Shown: positions 53,301-63,811 of the stretch, in pieces | Layout of the letters: each line of letters begins with the position of its first letter | How positions within the stretch are numbered: position 1 is the stretch's first letter | Assembly (NCBI GenBank): GCA_030180135.1 | Contig: CM058229.1 | Location: 45,907,522-45,971,521 of the forward strand | From: Orychophragmus violaceus | Taxonomy: Eukaryota; Streptophyta; Magnoliopsida; Brassicales; Brassicaceae | DNA length: 64,000 nucleotides | Direction of reading: 5' to 3' | Position numbers and translations under genes: made by a program | Notes under the pieces: model-generated | Seen by the model: only the letters and a program-made list of their open reading frames with translations | What the model was told of the DNA's origin: nothing | Database searches by the model: none

Positions 53301-54180
53301 GAATCAAGACCAAGTCTTCAGATATCTAGTACCTACAACAACAGTATACAACTCGTGCTTAGGTTGTGAGAGATGCTGCGGTGTTCTTGCTTGGAACCAT
53401 TCCAACAAACCACACCGCTATTCTTTAATGAGCACTATTCTACGGTCCTCTGCTTGGAAACCTATCCTTAGTGTTTCTCAAACATTTGGGGATATTCCTT
53501 ACAACTGTCCAGTGAATCTTACTGGAACAAATTGGTACCTACTCGTCATGCTTTATGCGTCAGCTTCATTTAGACGAGCGCAAAATATGGCATTCATGAT
53601 GGATTCTATTGCATGAGCAAAAAGGAATCTCACTCATAGACACTAGCTCAGCCAGTGTCCAAGACACTTCATCTTGCTAAGATCATTGCCATAAGACCTT
53701 TGGTGTGAATCCATTCTTGGAATCATGCATATTGGAACTGTCCAGTACCTTATAATCATAAGGATTCTGACACGATCCAATTAGCTCTTCTGATCCATCT
53801 CAATGGATCCATATTCCAAGAGCTTACGCGGCTTCTCCCATGTCCATCGTTAAGTTTGACTTCCGACCCAAATCTTGACAAGACTTTTAGCATCGGAACG
53901 TCGTTTATGAGATTAAGTACGTTCTAAACGTACAGTTTGAGAATTGCAACTACGCTCCCACTAGTTTACTTGTAAACGCACGGTTTCTATTCGTTCCTGA
54001 TCGAGTCAAAACCTTTGACCGTTTTAACAGAACGCAGATTCCAACTCCAATATGTTTGCTTCAATCTATGAATAGATCGGTGAAGCTAACATGCATACCC
54101 AGCCTATTTTTCGGAGTTGGGGCTCACCATCGCTTCTTTGAATTTCGCAGGCTCGTCACTTTTCAATGACCAACTGATCA
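53301..54180 (-). pseudogene. RT (partly deleted) and RNase H of copia G
   Basis: From 54180 the minus strand reads FKEAMVSPNSEK, then jumps at about 54105 to LHRSIHRLKQTYWSWNLR, a region some 125 codons further on in F. The active-site neighbourhood (LKLYV then a stop) and DMGEAA region are traceable to 53840. RNase H is heavily decayed below 53700. In F the deleted part corresponds to about 45083-45465. Confidence 0.75.
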
Positions 54181-55640
54181 CGGCAATCGGTCATGAGGAA
54201 TCACCCTCGGTTTAGTGACGGATCCATCAGGATCAGCGAATTTCAGGCTCCACAGGTGTAGATCCTACAGCCCTCTGTAGATCCAACCGCTGCTCTCCCT
54301 CAACAGGTTGAACAGCCTCCTGTGTTTCTCGAATTTCTTCGAGTTGTACTTTTACTCCCATTGTTCTTCTTGAAAAACAGAGTTCCAAACAATAAAGCTT
54401 TGTTTTCGGATTGGTTGCAAAAGTACTAAGCATGGGTTTCCCTAGGACAACCAGCGAAACAGCACTTATCAGTTTTGGGTTCAAGTTTGATTGATGACAA
54501 CTGCCTTACACAAACCTTGCAATCCCAATTAATCAGAAAAACATACTTGGAAATCACCCAGTCCACATCCAATGTGGTGTTTTTCACTGATTCTGATAGA
54601 AAACTTATTTAGCGTAAACATGTTCGTTTTAGAGCGCATTTTAAAAGGATAATGGAAGATTCATGTGACTCATCATTAATCGTAGCATATTCAATAAGAT
54701 CCGATTCATTCTCTCAGAAACACCGTTCAAGGTTTTTAGGAGAGATGAGCTGTGAAATGACTTCACACTCACTTAGATGATCACTCAATTCTTGACTCAA
54801 GTATTTTCCTCCACGATCTAATCGAAGATCTCAATACTTCTGTCAAATCGGTTCTATACTTCATTTTTGGAACTCCTCAAAGGATTCCTACTCGTGTCTC
54901 ATCAAAATAACACAGCCATACTTACTGATGACATCAATAATTTAATGAAGTACTGAAGATTTCCTCTGGCATTAATGCTCATCGGGCCACATACATCAGT
55001 ACGTGTAAGGCCCAATAAGCCTCTGGCCCTTTTCTTTAGCTCTGCTAAAGAAGCCTTAGTCATTTGGCCCAGCAAGCAGAATTCATTTATCAAATGATTT
55101 ATAATCGAATTAGCCAAAAGCCCATAACCATGGAACTTCTGAATCTGCTTCACTCTATGTGGTCAAAACGACTATGCCAAGGAAAATCGAGTTCAAGTCA
55201 TCAGACTTAAACCATTTGGTATTTATGTTATATCCAAGTGTATATTGGTTTGAAATATAAAACCCATTTATCAAAAGGGGTGCTGCCATATAATATTTCA
55301 TTAAGATCAAAAGAGCAACACTTGTCTTTTATCAGAATGAAAATCATCCAAATTCTTTACAAGAAAATGAAAGACATCTCTGCACGAAGCAGGTACATAG
55401 TAGCAATTACTTAATTCAAAACCAAACTTGAAAGGCTCCTATAAGTGGAGAATCTCTACGGCTTATGTAGCAACCATTGCTCCATACCAGACACGCAGTT
55501 CCACTTGTCCTTTCTTCAACGTTCTACTGTTGCTTAGGCCCTACATATTTCCAAAATATCAGTACCACAACCAGTATCCAATACATACGTAGAACTTGAA
55601 TTAATAACACAATACCTGAAGAAGAAGTACCATACATCTC
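54181..55640 (-). pseudogene. Protease and integrase of copia G
   Basis: The best stretch is 55153-54902 with HGYGLL, CLLGQMTKAS, TRTDVCGPMSINARGNLQYF. The integrase tail at 54484-54233 matches F (VQLEEIRETQEA). The core between them (54900-54490) has stops in all frames. The protease region near 55600-55540 is recognisable only by its place. Confidence 0.78.
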
Positions 55641-56460
55641 CTTTCATCTCTTGTGAATCTTCCAAGAATTTAATGCAATCTCTCTTCCAATGCCCTGACT
55701 AATCACAGTAGAAGCACTTTCTCACACCAGATGGGCCAGACTTGGGCTTATAAGATGACACAGGCTTACCCTGATTCCAAATCTGGACGGCCTTGCCTCT
55801 ACCCTTGTCAACACAAGATTTCTAAAATCTTTTACCCTTTATGATGTTTTACTCAGCTGTTTTGAGCATGCCATGCAGCTCAGTCAACGTCTTCGTCAAG
55901 TTATTCTTGATATAGCTTTTGACAAACTTATCATAACTAGACGGCAGTGACTGCAGAATGATGTCTGTAGCCAACTCTAAGCTGACAGGACAATCCAGTT
56001 TCCCCAGGTTATCAATGTAACTCATCATTTTAATGACATGAGGACTCACTGGAGCATCCTCTGGTAGCTTTCACCCAGTGAGAGACTTCACCATCTGGAA
56101 TCTCTCAACTCGTGCCAGATCCTGAAACTTCAGTTTCAGGCTGGTGATCATCTCTATTGGCGACTCCATGTTCTTGTATTGACTCTTTAAGTCTGATTCC
56201 ATGGTAGCCAACATCAGACCACGCACATCTACCACATCAATATAATGCTTATTCCAAGCATCATATACTGCATTTGAGCGATTAGTCCCAAGCCTTTCTG
56301 GAAGAGCTTTCTCAAGGACATAGTCCTTACTCTCCTGCTTGAGGATTAATCTCAAATTGCGATACCAATCCAGGAAATTTGATCCATTTAACTTGTCCTT
56401 CTCAAGGACGGATCGTAACGAGAAAGTAGTTTTAGACATAGGCTGAAAAATTTCAATCAA
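55641..56460 (-). pseudogene. Gag and zinc knuckle of copia G
   Basis: The frame 56460-56071 begins with FSLRSVLEKDKLNGSNFLDW and is clearly homologous to F gag. After a TGA near 56068 the same frame continues 56049-55849 (MSPHVIKMMSYIDNLGKL, SSYDKFVKSYIKNNL). The knuckle near 55730-55690 has its C-x2-C but an in-frame stop replaces the following residue. Confidence 0.85.
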
Positions 56461-58106
56461 AGAAAATTTTAGTTATGATTTCAGGAAATGAAGAATCTTA
56501 TCCAATAAGAAAACTCGCATTATATTCAAACAATGTTTCCTCAATGAATATAATGATCCAAGATCCATACATCACTAAGATCTGAGTGGACGACTCGTCA
56601 TCACCCAGAGTTTAGTAATCTAGGTAAGCAAACCATTGCTAATTGTACTCAGTACAACTCTTGGTCGTAGATGAGACAATCCATGTCTCATCCACTCTGA
56701 CGTCTCTGGGCCCAGAACTTCTGATAGCCCAGTCAAGTAAACCAATCTCTTCTGTCTTGTGATCATTGCTCGCACTGCAAGTCTATCAATGATCACCTGC
56801 CTTACTCATGTCACTGTGGATACCAAGGACTCCAAGACTATCCAACAATGAAATGAGTCTTGACAGTAGACAAGATTGGGCAAGACATCAAGGTCACTTG
56901 ATATTTAGTTGAGGAAATGGAACTCTAAAAGTTTAGTAATTCAATCTCTTAGGTCATGCAATAGTTGATGTCAAGCACTGCAAGACCATCAACACTACTA
57001 CATGCCTTACTCATGTAATTGTGGACACCAAGCTCTTGGTAAGACTATCCAACAACGAAACGAGTCTTGAAAGTTGACCATATTGAATAACTAAGCTTCG
57101 ATCTAACACACATCCAATGTGTATTATATAGGTTTAGAACATTTTTAACTTTTAATTTCAATTTAGTTTTAATCGTTCTAATTTTAGTGGGTTAAGTCAT
57201 TCGGTTCGGCTTCTTAATCATATGGTTCAAAATCAAACGATTACGGTTCGCATCGTCACCATATGCGTCGACTGACACACTTGGTCGACTCTTGATATGC
57301 AACCTTAAGATTATTCGAGATAACCGGTCAAATCCAATTTAACCAGTTCATCTAATCGAACCGATTCAATCAGTTTTAACTAATCGCGATAACCGGTCCA
57401 ATCCAATTGAACCGACTTATCCAATCAAACTGATCTTAACCAATTAAATCGGTTTATTCTAATTGAGATAACCAGTTCAATTCAATTGAACCAATTCATC
57501 CAATTCAAACCTATCTTATCTTCCTTAACCAAGTATGATAACCAGTTCAATCCAATTGAACCGATTCAACCAATCGTAAGGCTTGTGTCGACCGACAATA
57601 AACCTGTGTCGATCGACACAGTAGAGTATTAGGGATTTTGAATTAAACCGACATAACCATGCGAGATAACCAGTTCAATCCAATTGGACCGATCTATCCA
57701 TACGCATAGTCTGTGTCGACCGATGCACCCAGTGTGTCGATCGACACAGTGCGATTTCAAATCTTTCGCATTTTCGCGGTGCATCGACCGACACACCCAG
57801 TGCGTCGACCGATGCTGTGCGAAAACCCTAAAGATAACGATTTTTCGCGATGTGTCGACCGACACAAGATTAGTGTCGATCGACACCATGCGACAAACCA
57901 TAAATTTTATTATGCGTTTCGCGGCGTGTCGACCGACACAAGCTTAGTGTCGAACGACACAGTGCGATAACAACAGTTTGTCGTTTTCAACAGAGATTCA
58001 ATCCGAGATTAATTTCTTGAAAACACGATTTAACAGGCAATTAACTAATCAAATTCATCAGTATTCGATTTAAATGCCTTAGATTCAATAGACTAAACCC
58101 TACCAT
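56461..58106 (-). promoter_or_regulatory. 5' leader of copia G with palindrome pairs and a second repeat
   Basis: Palindrome-like 14-mers start at 57585/57606, 57713/57734, 57781/57802, 57852/57873 and 57926/57947, all offset by 21 bp, plus a degenerate one near 57265. A second repeat, GATAACC(A/G)GTTCAAT, starts at 57319, 57388, 57477, 57537 and 57665. The region is 1.6 kb, longer than in F, and noncoding; the open frames at 57629-57970 merely follow the repeats. Confidence 0.8.
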
Positions 58107-58119
58107 GGCTCTGATACCA
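58107..58119 (-). other. Primer binding site of copia G
   Basis: The minus strand reads TGGTATCAGAGCC, one base from the LTR, identical to the site in F. Confidence 0.93.
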
Positions 58120-58120
58120 C

Positions 58121-58748
58121 TGTTGGACCTCCTAGGATCTAGGGTTCGTTATATTGAAATTACCAACCTCGTTCTTACCTAGAACTGGCAGTGGAATGAT
58201 TGGTGAACAAGATCAGTAAGCGACTCAGATGCTTCGCCTCTACCAGATACACACGCACACAAACCTGGAAACCGGGATGCTAGTGCCGGATCTATGGGAT
58301 CTCTGAGTTTTGGTGTTTCTGCCTCTTCTGTCAAGAAAGAGACGACGGCTCGGGTTCCAGGTCGAAAATATCATTATATAAAGACCTGGAATGACTTAAA
58401 CTGAACCATGATTAATTAGATTCGTTTTAAGTCATAAAACTGAAACTCAGTTTCATAATCGACCCTGTGTCGATCGACACACTATTCGAAACTCAATATT
58501 GATGTGTATCCAATACACATTAATACGATCATTACCATAATGATCATCCCCATATTTTAGCTTCCAGTTTGCTTAGGTGTGTGACCCTATAGTATCATAT
58601 AATACTGGCAGTAAGTCTACAACTTACAGATTGCAAGAGGCTTCTAGCAAAACATTGCAACCGCCTAGTATTATACGAATGTCTGATCGCGACATACAAC
58701 TATCATCAGGAGTGAGTACAAGTGTGATTTCAGGACACTATCCCAACA
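58121..58748 (-). repeat. 5' LTR of copia G (628 bp)
   Basis: One palindrome at 58467-58480. It includes a segment around 58272-58300 not present in the other LTR. Flanked by CATAA. Confidence 0.9.
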
Positions 58749-58840
58749 CATAATTCATTTTGAACATAATCCAATTCTCCCTGAACCTCTGTTGATTAAG
58801 GTTTCCAAAACAAGTTGGTTTAAAACTTGAATCATCCTCT

Positions 58841-60442
58841 TTAAGAAAAAAAACTTGATTCATCTTGGTACGATCTGAACTCTCCAATAAGTGACAGTCG
58901 GTCTCCAGCGGGTTCCTTGGAAATCTTCTCAGTTGTAACTTGCATATCTTCTTCATCTGGAAAGATTTTGAAACACTTCCACTTCGTGATGATTCCTTGA
59001 TGAGTTAAGTTTCTGGAACATGTTGATTTGTTGCTTAAGTCTTCCTTGTTGGGTAGATAGGCGCCAAGACTTGCACATATGTCTCTGGTGGTCTCAAACT
59101 GCTTCTCTCCAAGGATCTTGGTTGGTTGATTTATGTCCTCTCCATGCTCCTTCGTTGATGATGACTTGATTTCCTCATCATACTCTCCCTCTTGAAGAAG
59201 TTTCGACCTCGAAACTATACAATCTGCACCAAAAGAAAGCAAGCTAGCCTTCATCCTAAGTTGAGAGTCTAGAACCGTACCGCGTTTGTTGTGTTTGTTG
59301 AGGCTCGGCTTGAGGTGTGTTGTTGTTTTATCTGGTGGTTCTTCCTTGATCAGAAACGAACCAATGACTTCTCTGCCATGCTTCTGACTGGTTGATTTGA
59401 GCTGTAAGTGTTTGGACCCTCCTTGTGTTGGTTGGTGGTCTTGTTTGTTCTCCAAGGTATGATCTTGGTCCAACATCTTTTTCTCCATTTCAGAAGCTTC
59501 TTCTTGATCCGTAATGATATCATTAGCACCTGAAACTTTCTCAAAACGTTTGGAACTAGACAAATGTATTAAAATGTCTTTTGTATTGTCACAAACAGAC
59601 GAGGATAAATGCATGATACTGGAATTGGAAGATTTAAAATTGGATCTAACTAGGTTATCACTTTCTTCCTGGTTATTCGTTTTAGGTTCTAGAGATATGG
59701 GGATTACCAATTTTCTAGTTGGGCATGTTACAGCAAAATAACATCTTTGGTGACACCTATAGCATATTATCTCTAATGAACTTTTAGTAGAAGAACTCTT
59801 ACCTTGATCCTTGACTTGTTTGGAGTTTTCTTTTTGCACATATCTCGGAATTGGGTCCACTCGGCTTGGTTCCTTTTGAAGGTAAGTGGTTTTACGGATG
59901 GTGCAAGGCTCTGTGGTGAATATATCTCACACATACTCAACTTTAAACTCTCCCACGTTCTGATCCTTGGCTCCTTATAGTACCATCGTTGATACTCTTC
60001 TTTCTCCCACCATTTTAGAGCTTCACCGGTGAGTTGTCCAAGAGAGATGGAAAGTTTGTAATCGGTGGGAATAGAATAATACATAAAGTATTTGTCCATG
60101 TTTTCCTCCCATTGTAGGTAATCTGCTCCTTTTTCTGAAAACTCAAAACATTCATAATATTCATAACCATCATATAAACATAACCTGAGTTTGGATTTGA
60201 TGGTGGCTCGGAATGTGGCTCAGGGTGGGGAACTCCATGGAATTTTTTTGTGTGATATTTGGTGGTCTTCTTTCAGCTCGTCTTGTGCTTCTTCGTTGAT
60301 GGTCAGGTGGTTCTGGATCAATTTCTTTATACCCATTATGTTCTACCGACCGATCTCGTTCAATCCGATTTAATGATTTTTCAAACGATGAAATGTTGGT
60401 ATAAATTGTCTGGATCATGTCGAAGATGACTTGTTGGCTCAT
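58841..60442 (-). pseudogene. Gag-like gene of a pol-less LTR element
   Basis: Three frames in turn. 60442-60170: N-terminal part with coiled-coil-like SSFEKSLNRIERD. 60099-59870: capsid-type block LGQLTGEALKWWEKEEYQRWY, standard for plant gypsy gag. 59860-58841: a knuckle CYRCHQRCYFAVTC in which the expected Gly-His is Cys-Tyr, then a 300-residue Ser/Glu/Lys-rich tail with repeated charged motifs. Frame changes lie near 60170 and 59880. No protease or RT follows; the next sequence toward the 3' side (beyond copia G) is LTR-like. That fits a gag-only (TR-GAG type) element. Confidence 0.65.
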
Positions 60443-60801
60443 ATCTTATGGATTTTGTTTTGATACCCTGGAAAATTAAAGAACACAAACTCAGAATCGT
60501 TTAGGTTCAAGAAGAAAGAAAATATTGAAAAAGAAACAATAAAAGAAATAGTGAATTATGACAAAACTTAAAACAAACAAGTTCCCTAATTTTTTTTTGA
60601 ATTTTCGTTTAATATAGAACCAAACTAACAAGAAAACAAAGGAAAACAATTTTTATAGGATTTTTAGTTTTCTAAAACGAATTAAACAAGCAGAAACCGT
60701 TTTTATGTTTTTTTCGATTTAGATGAAGAAAAATTGCAAAATAGAAATGACAAAGAGATAAAGGTTGAATAGATACAACCTAGATAAATAGGAGCTTTGA
60801 A
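60443..60801 (-). other. Leader between primer site and gag-like gene
   Basis: AT-rich with long A/T runs and no ORF, as expected between the primer binding site at 60802-60813 and the gag start at 60442. Confidence 0.5.
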
Positions 60802-60813
60802 GCTCTGATACCA
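60802..60813 (-). other. tRNA-Met primer binding site of the gag-only element
   Basis: The minus strand reads TGGTATCAGAGC, two bases from a CA terminus at 60816-60817. It is a perfect 12-base match to the site used by many plant retrotransposons. Confidence 0.75.
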
Positions 60814-60816
60814 AAT

Positions 60817-60881
60817 GATGCAAGATTGGAATCCCTTGATCATTGAGTGATCATAAGTTGGAGTGATTCCAATCTTGTATC
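60817..60881. repeat. Hairpin element, loop orientation 2
   Basis: Arms GATGCAAGATTGGAATC and GATTCCAATCTTGTATC (17 bp, nearly perfect inverted repeat) around a 31-nt loop inverted with respect to 51242-51272. Confidence 0.82.
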
Positions 60882-61427
60882 ACTTCCCGGTGGGGAGTGT
60901 GAACCGACAATTATGTCGGTGGCGAGTGTTTGTCGCTTTTTCACGTGCCTAGGCATCACCGTTTGGAGGTGGTGGACCGACTATGACGGTGTTTCTGCGG
61001 CCTCTCATCTTCGCCGTTTAGGTATTCTCTTCTTCATCTCTGATTCTCTCTTCTCTCGCACCCTTATTTCCTCCTTCTTTTGCAAGTGCTGTTTGGCGGT
61101 CTCGTGGTATCGGTCCCTCTGGTGGTGGCTCCGCTCGTTTTCTAGCGTCATCGGCTTCTTCCGTGATCTCCTCTCGGCGGCGGCGGCGTCACTCCGCTTT
61201 TAGATTTAGGTTAGGGTTTGCCATCTTTTGAGCTTTCGAGCGTAGAGTAGGATGTGGACCAAGCTCTTTTAGATTAGGTTGGTTTGTTCGGGCCAGTAAT
61301 TTTTTTTTCCCTTTTTTCCAAGTGTCATTGTAAAGAAAAAGGAGATTAGGCAAAACCCTGCAATGAAAAAGTTGCCAAAACTTAAAGTTGTTGGTCCACA
61401 AAATTTAAGGTTCTTTGCTTCACACTC
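60882..61427. other. GC-rich and T-rich sequence, possibly LTR of the gag-only element
   Basis: By position this should be the 5' LTR of the gag-only element on the minus strand, and a minus-strand TATA box at 61428-61435 supports that. However, it does not align with the LTR-like sequence at 51291-51869. A plus-strand open frame (60847-61203) through a GGCGGCGGCGGC stretch resembles a translated plant 5' exon, so a host or LINE fragment is an alternative. Confidence 0.35.
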
Positions 61428-61435
61428 TATTTATA
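61428..61435 (-). promoter_or_regulatory. TATA box on the minus strand
   Basis: TATAAATA followed by GAGTGTG, about 610 bp upstream of the primer site of the gag-only element; a plausible LTR promoter. Confidence 0.4.
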
Positions 61436-61656
61436 GGCAAAGAGATGAAACATGGGAGATTCTTTTCTTTTTTCTTTTTGGTCAACGAAACAGAGGAGAT
61501 GAAATTACTTCTTAACAAAGGTTGTTTTCACTCAACCACATGCATTCTCAATAGTCTTCTCCTCACATTCCCCGAGATTCTCATTTACTTTTCTCCTCTA
61601 TTTGGTACGTAATTATAATTTATCTTTTTCATTATTCGTTTTGTTCAAACTTGGTT
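61436..61656. other. No recognisable feature
   Basis: T-rich sequence between the LTR-like region and the CACTA terminus. The 65-codon plus frame across it is low-complexity. Confidence 0.4.
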
Positions 61657-61915
61657 CACTATAAAAAAATTAGACAGTTTGCATCAATTATTTTACATCG
61701 TTTATAAAAATGACACTAAATTTAAAAAAAAACTGTTACAATTTGCATCATTTCAAACAATCGATGTCAAAATTCGTATCAGTTTATACAATCGACTCTA
61801 CCTACGCTCTTTTGCATCATTTATTAAACAATTAATACAAATTAGTATTTTTATAATAAAATTTAAATTAGAAAAATTGTTTTATATAGCTACACTCTTT
61901 ATCAGAAAAAAATAA

Positions 61916-63480
61916 TAATCAGAAACAATGCGAGACGGACTGCCTATTTCTCGCGAGAAGAATCTCGCCTTTCTCTCGGTCAGATCATTGATTTCTCTCT
62001 ATCTCTTATCTGTATTTGTTTTGATTCTTTGGATTTAGGGTTCATAATCATTGGTTTCTTTCCTTGTTCCTTACAATCAGTGATTTCATCTTCATATCGG
62101 AGTTCTTCACGTTGCTGAATCTCACCTTCGTCTCGGATTTCCAAACTCACATCGTCTTGGATTTGCTGAATCTCACATTCGTCTCGGATTTGCTGAATCT
62201 CCGTATGATTTCTCCAACAAACTGATTAGGTCAGATTTTCCATCTCTTTCTCTTTATCTCTTCTCTGTATTTGTGTCTCAAAATCTCAGATTATTTGTAC
62301 ATAATCACTGATTTTTCATGTCCAATAAGTTGATTAGCTCCATCGGTTTTGAGTTTAATTAGCTGAGACAGATTTTGAGTTTAGTTGAGACGTCGATTTA
62401 GATCACGTAATCATAGTACACGAGTGTTGCTCCAGCTTGCTTTGATTTTCCCCATCTATTTTGTTCAATGGAGTCTCAAATTTGGTTTGAATCTGAGATT
62501 TGCTATCTTCTATGCATTTGTTCAATTTGAATCTCAGATTTGTTTTGAGTTTGTTTTTCAAACTATTCTTTGTCTCTTTATTCCTCTGGATTTTGAATTG
62601 CTTAGAACTACCAGAGTAAGTTGTTAAGTTTGTGTTCTTTGTGTTATCTTTGTTGGCTTGATTCTTGTTTACATGTATCCCTATCGTATAGGTTTGTTTA
62701 TTGATAAAACTTTTGAATGTCTGACGAACAGTAACATGATATAGGTTTAAACATGATATAGGATGTTCGTATAGGATGTTATAGATTTGTTTACTGATAA
62801 TTCTTTTTGAATGTTTGACAAACAGTAACATGATAGGTTCAAACATGATATAGGAAGCTCGTATAGGTACGAAAAAATGTGCACACTTCTGTTCGTTGTT
62901 GTTATTATCGAAAATGTTTGTCAACCAAGTAGACTAATAAGTAGTGCAATAAACTTATATACTTTTTATTTGAGGTATAATATATGGTTTATGGTCTTTG
63001 TCAAAAATTAGTCGGATTTTGTATATATGTTTCTTTCATTTGAGGTGTATATGGATTGTTGGATCACAATCAAATGTGAATATGTAGTCTCTATGTTGGT
63101 CAGTATATTGTGATGGTTAACACCGATTGTGTGCCGATTGTGTTGCAACGCGATAATGTTTTTATGTGTTTAGGCATGTAGGGACAAATCATGCGTATGA
63201 TAGTTTGGGTTTATATAATTTTGGAATTTGTGAAACGTCATGTAAATTTTTGATTAGTTTTACAATATGTAAGCATATATACGATAAAGAGAGCTTATAG
63301 ACGCCTATTTAAACATATATGAGAACATGTGTAACTTATATTTCAGGACAAAACAGTAAAATCAATTTTTTTATGATATATTTTATCGATTTGTTTAAAC
63401 TTTTAAGTTGTATTTATTTTCGTTATTCTCTCTTCCTTTTTAGTTGTATTTTTACTTTTTTTCTCTTCCATAATTTAGGT
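61916..63480 (+). other. 5' region of the CACTA transposase gene
   Basis: From 61928 a short frame (MRDGLPISREKNLAFLS) may be a first exon. CT-rich leader-like sequence and three copies of CGTCTCGGATTT-like phrases (62131, 62187) follow, then AT-rich intron-like sequence. A duplicated phrase AAACATGATATAGGA-(T/A)G appears near 62750 and 62841. I cannot place exons reliably. Confidence 0.35.
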
Positions 63481-63484
63481 TAAT

Positions 63485-63811
63485 ATGGATAAATCATATA
63501 AGGTTGGCCCAAATTTATTCCAAAAGATCAATGGCTAGATTTTGTGCATTTGCAATTCAGTGAAAAAGCTAAGGTATTGTAAATGTAATGTCTTGTTGAA
63601 TTTCTAATGTTGTTTAAGCTAGATCAATGACTAGATTTTGTGCATTTGCAATTCGGTGAAAAAGCTAAGGTATTTAATATCTTGTTGAATTTCTAATGTT
63701 GTTAAAGCTGATTTGCAGAAACTAAGAGAGCGAAATGTGAAAGGCAAGAGCCGTTTCAAGATACCCCATGCTTTAGATAAAAAGAGCATAGCTAGAAAGT
63801 CTATAGAAAAT
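63485..63811 (+). pseudogene. Ptta/En-Spm-type transposase exons (plant transposase family 24)
   Basis: The segment 63532-63573 reads WLDFVHLQFSEKAK and ends at a GT donor. Exon 63719-63811 reads KLRERNVKGKSRFKIPHALD then KKSIARKSIEN and ends at GTAAGT. Together they match the conserved core W-x-D-F-V then S-E-K-A-K-x-L-R-E-x-N then PH-x-L-x-x-K-S-x-A of the Ptta/En-Spm plant transposase family. The acceptor is ATTTGCAG at 63711-63718. Directly between them (63628-63669) is a second copy of the first exon with W changed to a stop. The ATG at 63485 reaches TAG before the core in its own frame, so the upstream exon structure is uncertain. Confidence 0.72.
63526..63717 (+). repeat. 96-bp tandem duplication of an exon end and intron start
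   Basis: GATCAATGGCTAGATTTTGTG at 63526 recurs at 63622 as GATCAATGACTAGATTTTG. The copies include the last 14 codons of the exon, the GT donor and the start of the intron. Confidence 0.88.

Larger units (their letters stand above)
51870..58748 (-). mobile_element. Ty1/copia retrotransposon G, decayed relative of F
   Basis: LTRs of 620 bp (51870-52489) and 628 bp (58121-58748) begin (minus strand) TGTTGGGATAGTGTCC and end GGTCCAACA. A perfect tRNA-Met primer site lies at 58107-58119 and the polypurine tract at 52490-52502. Target duplications are CATAA (51865-51869 and 58749-58753). Gag and integrase are clearly of the same family as F, but RT has lost about 380 bp and many stops are present. 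The leader contains the same 21-bp-spaced palindrome pairs. Confidence 0.93.

Noticed and set aside
57629..57970. Open frames on both strands with repeated VSIDT / CVDRH motifs
   Set aside because: The 21-bp-spaced palindromes have no stop codons in these frames, so the peptides repeat automatically. No homology, no start context, and the frames lie in a retrotransposon leader.
60847..61203. Host protein-coding exon
   Set aside because: The open frame crosses the hairpin and primer-site region of an LTR-type element and has no recognisable domain; kept only as an alternative in the feature for 60882-61427.
62403..62924. 173-codon minus-strand open frame
   Set aside because: It lies in the AT-rich 5' part of the CACTA transposon, opposite to the transposase exons, is Asn/Lys/Ile-rich and repeats short phrases caused by local duplications.
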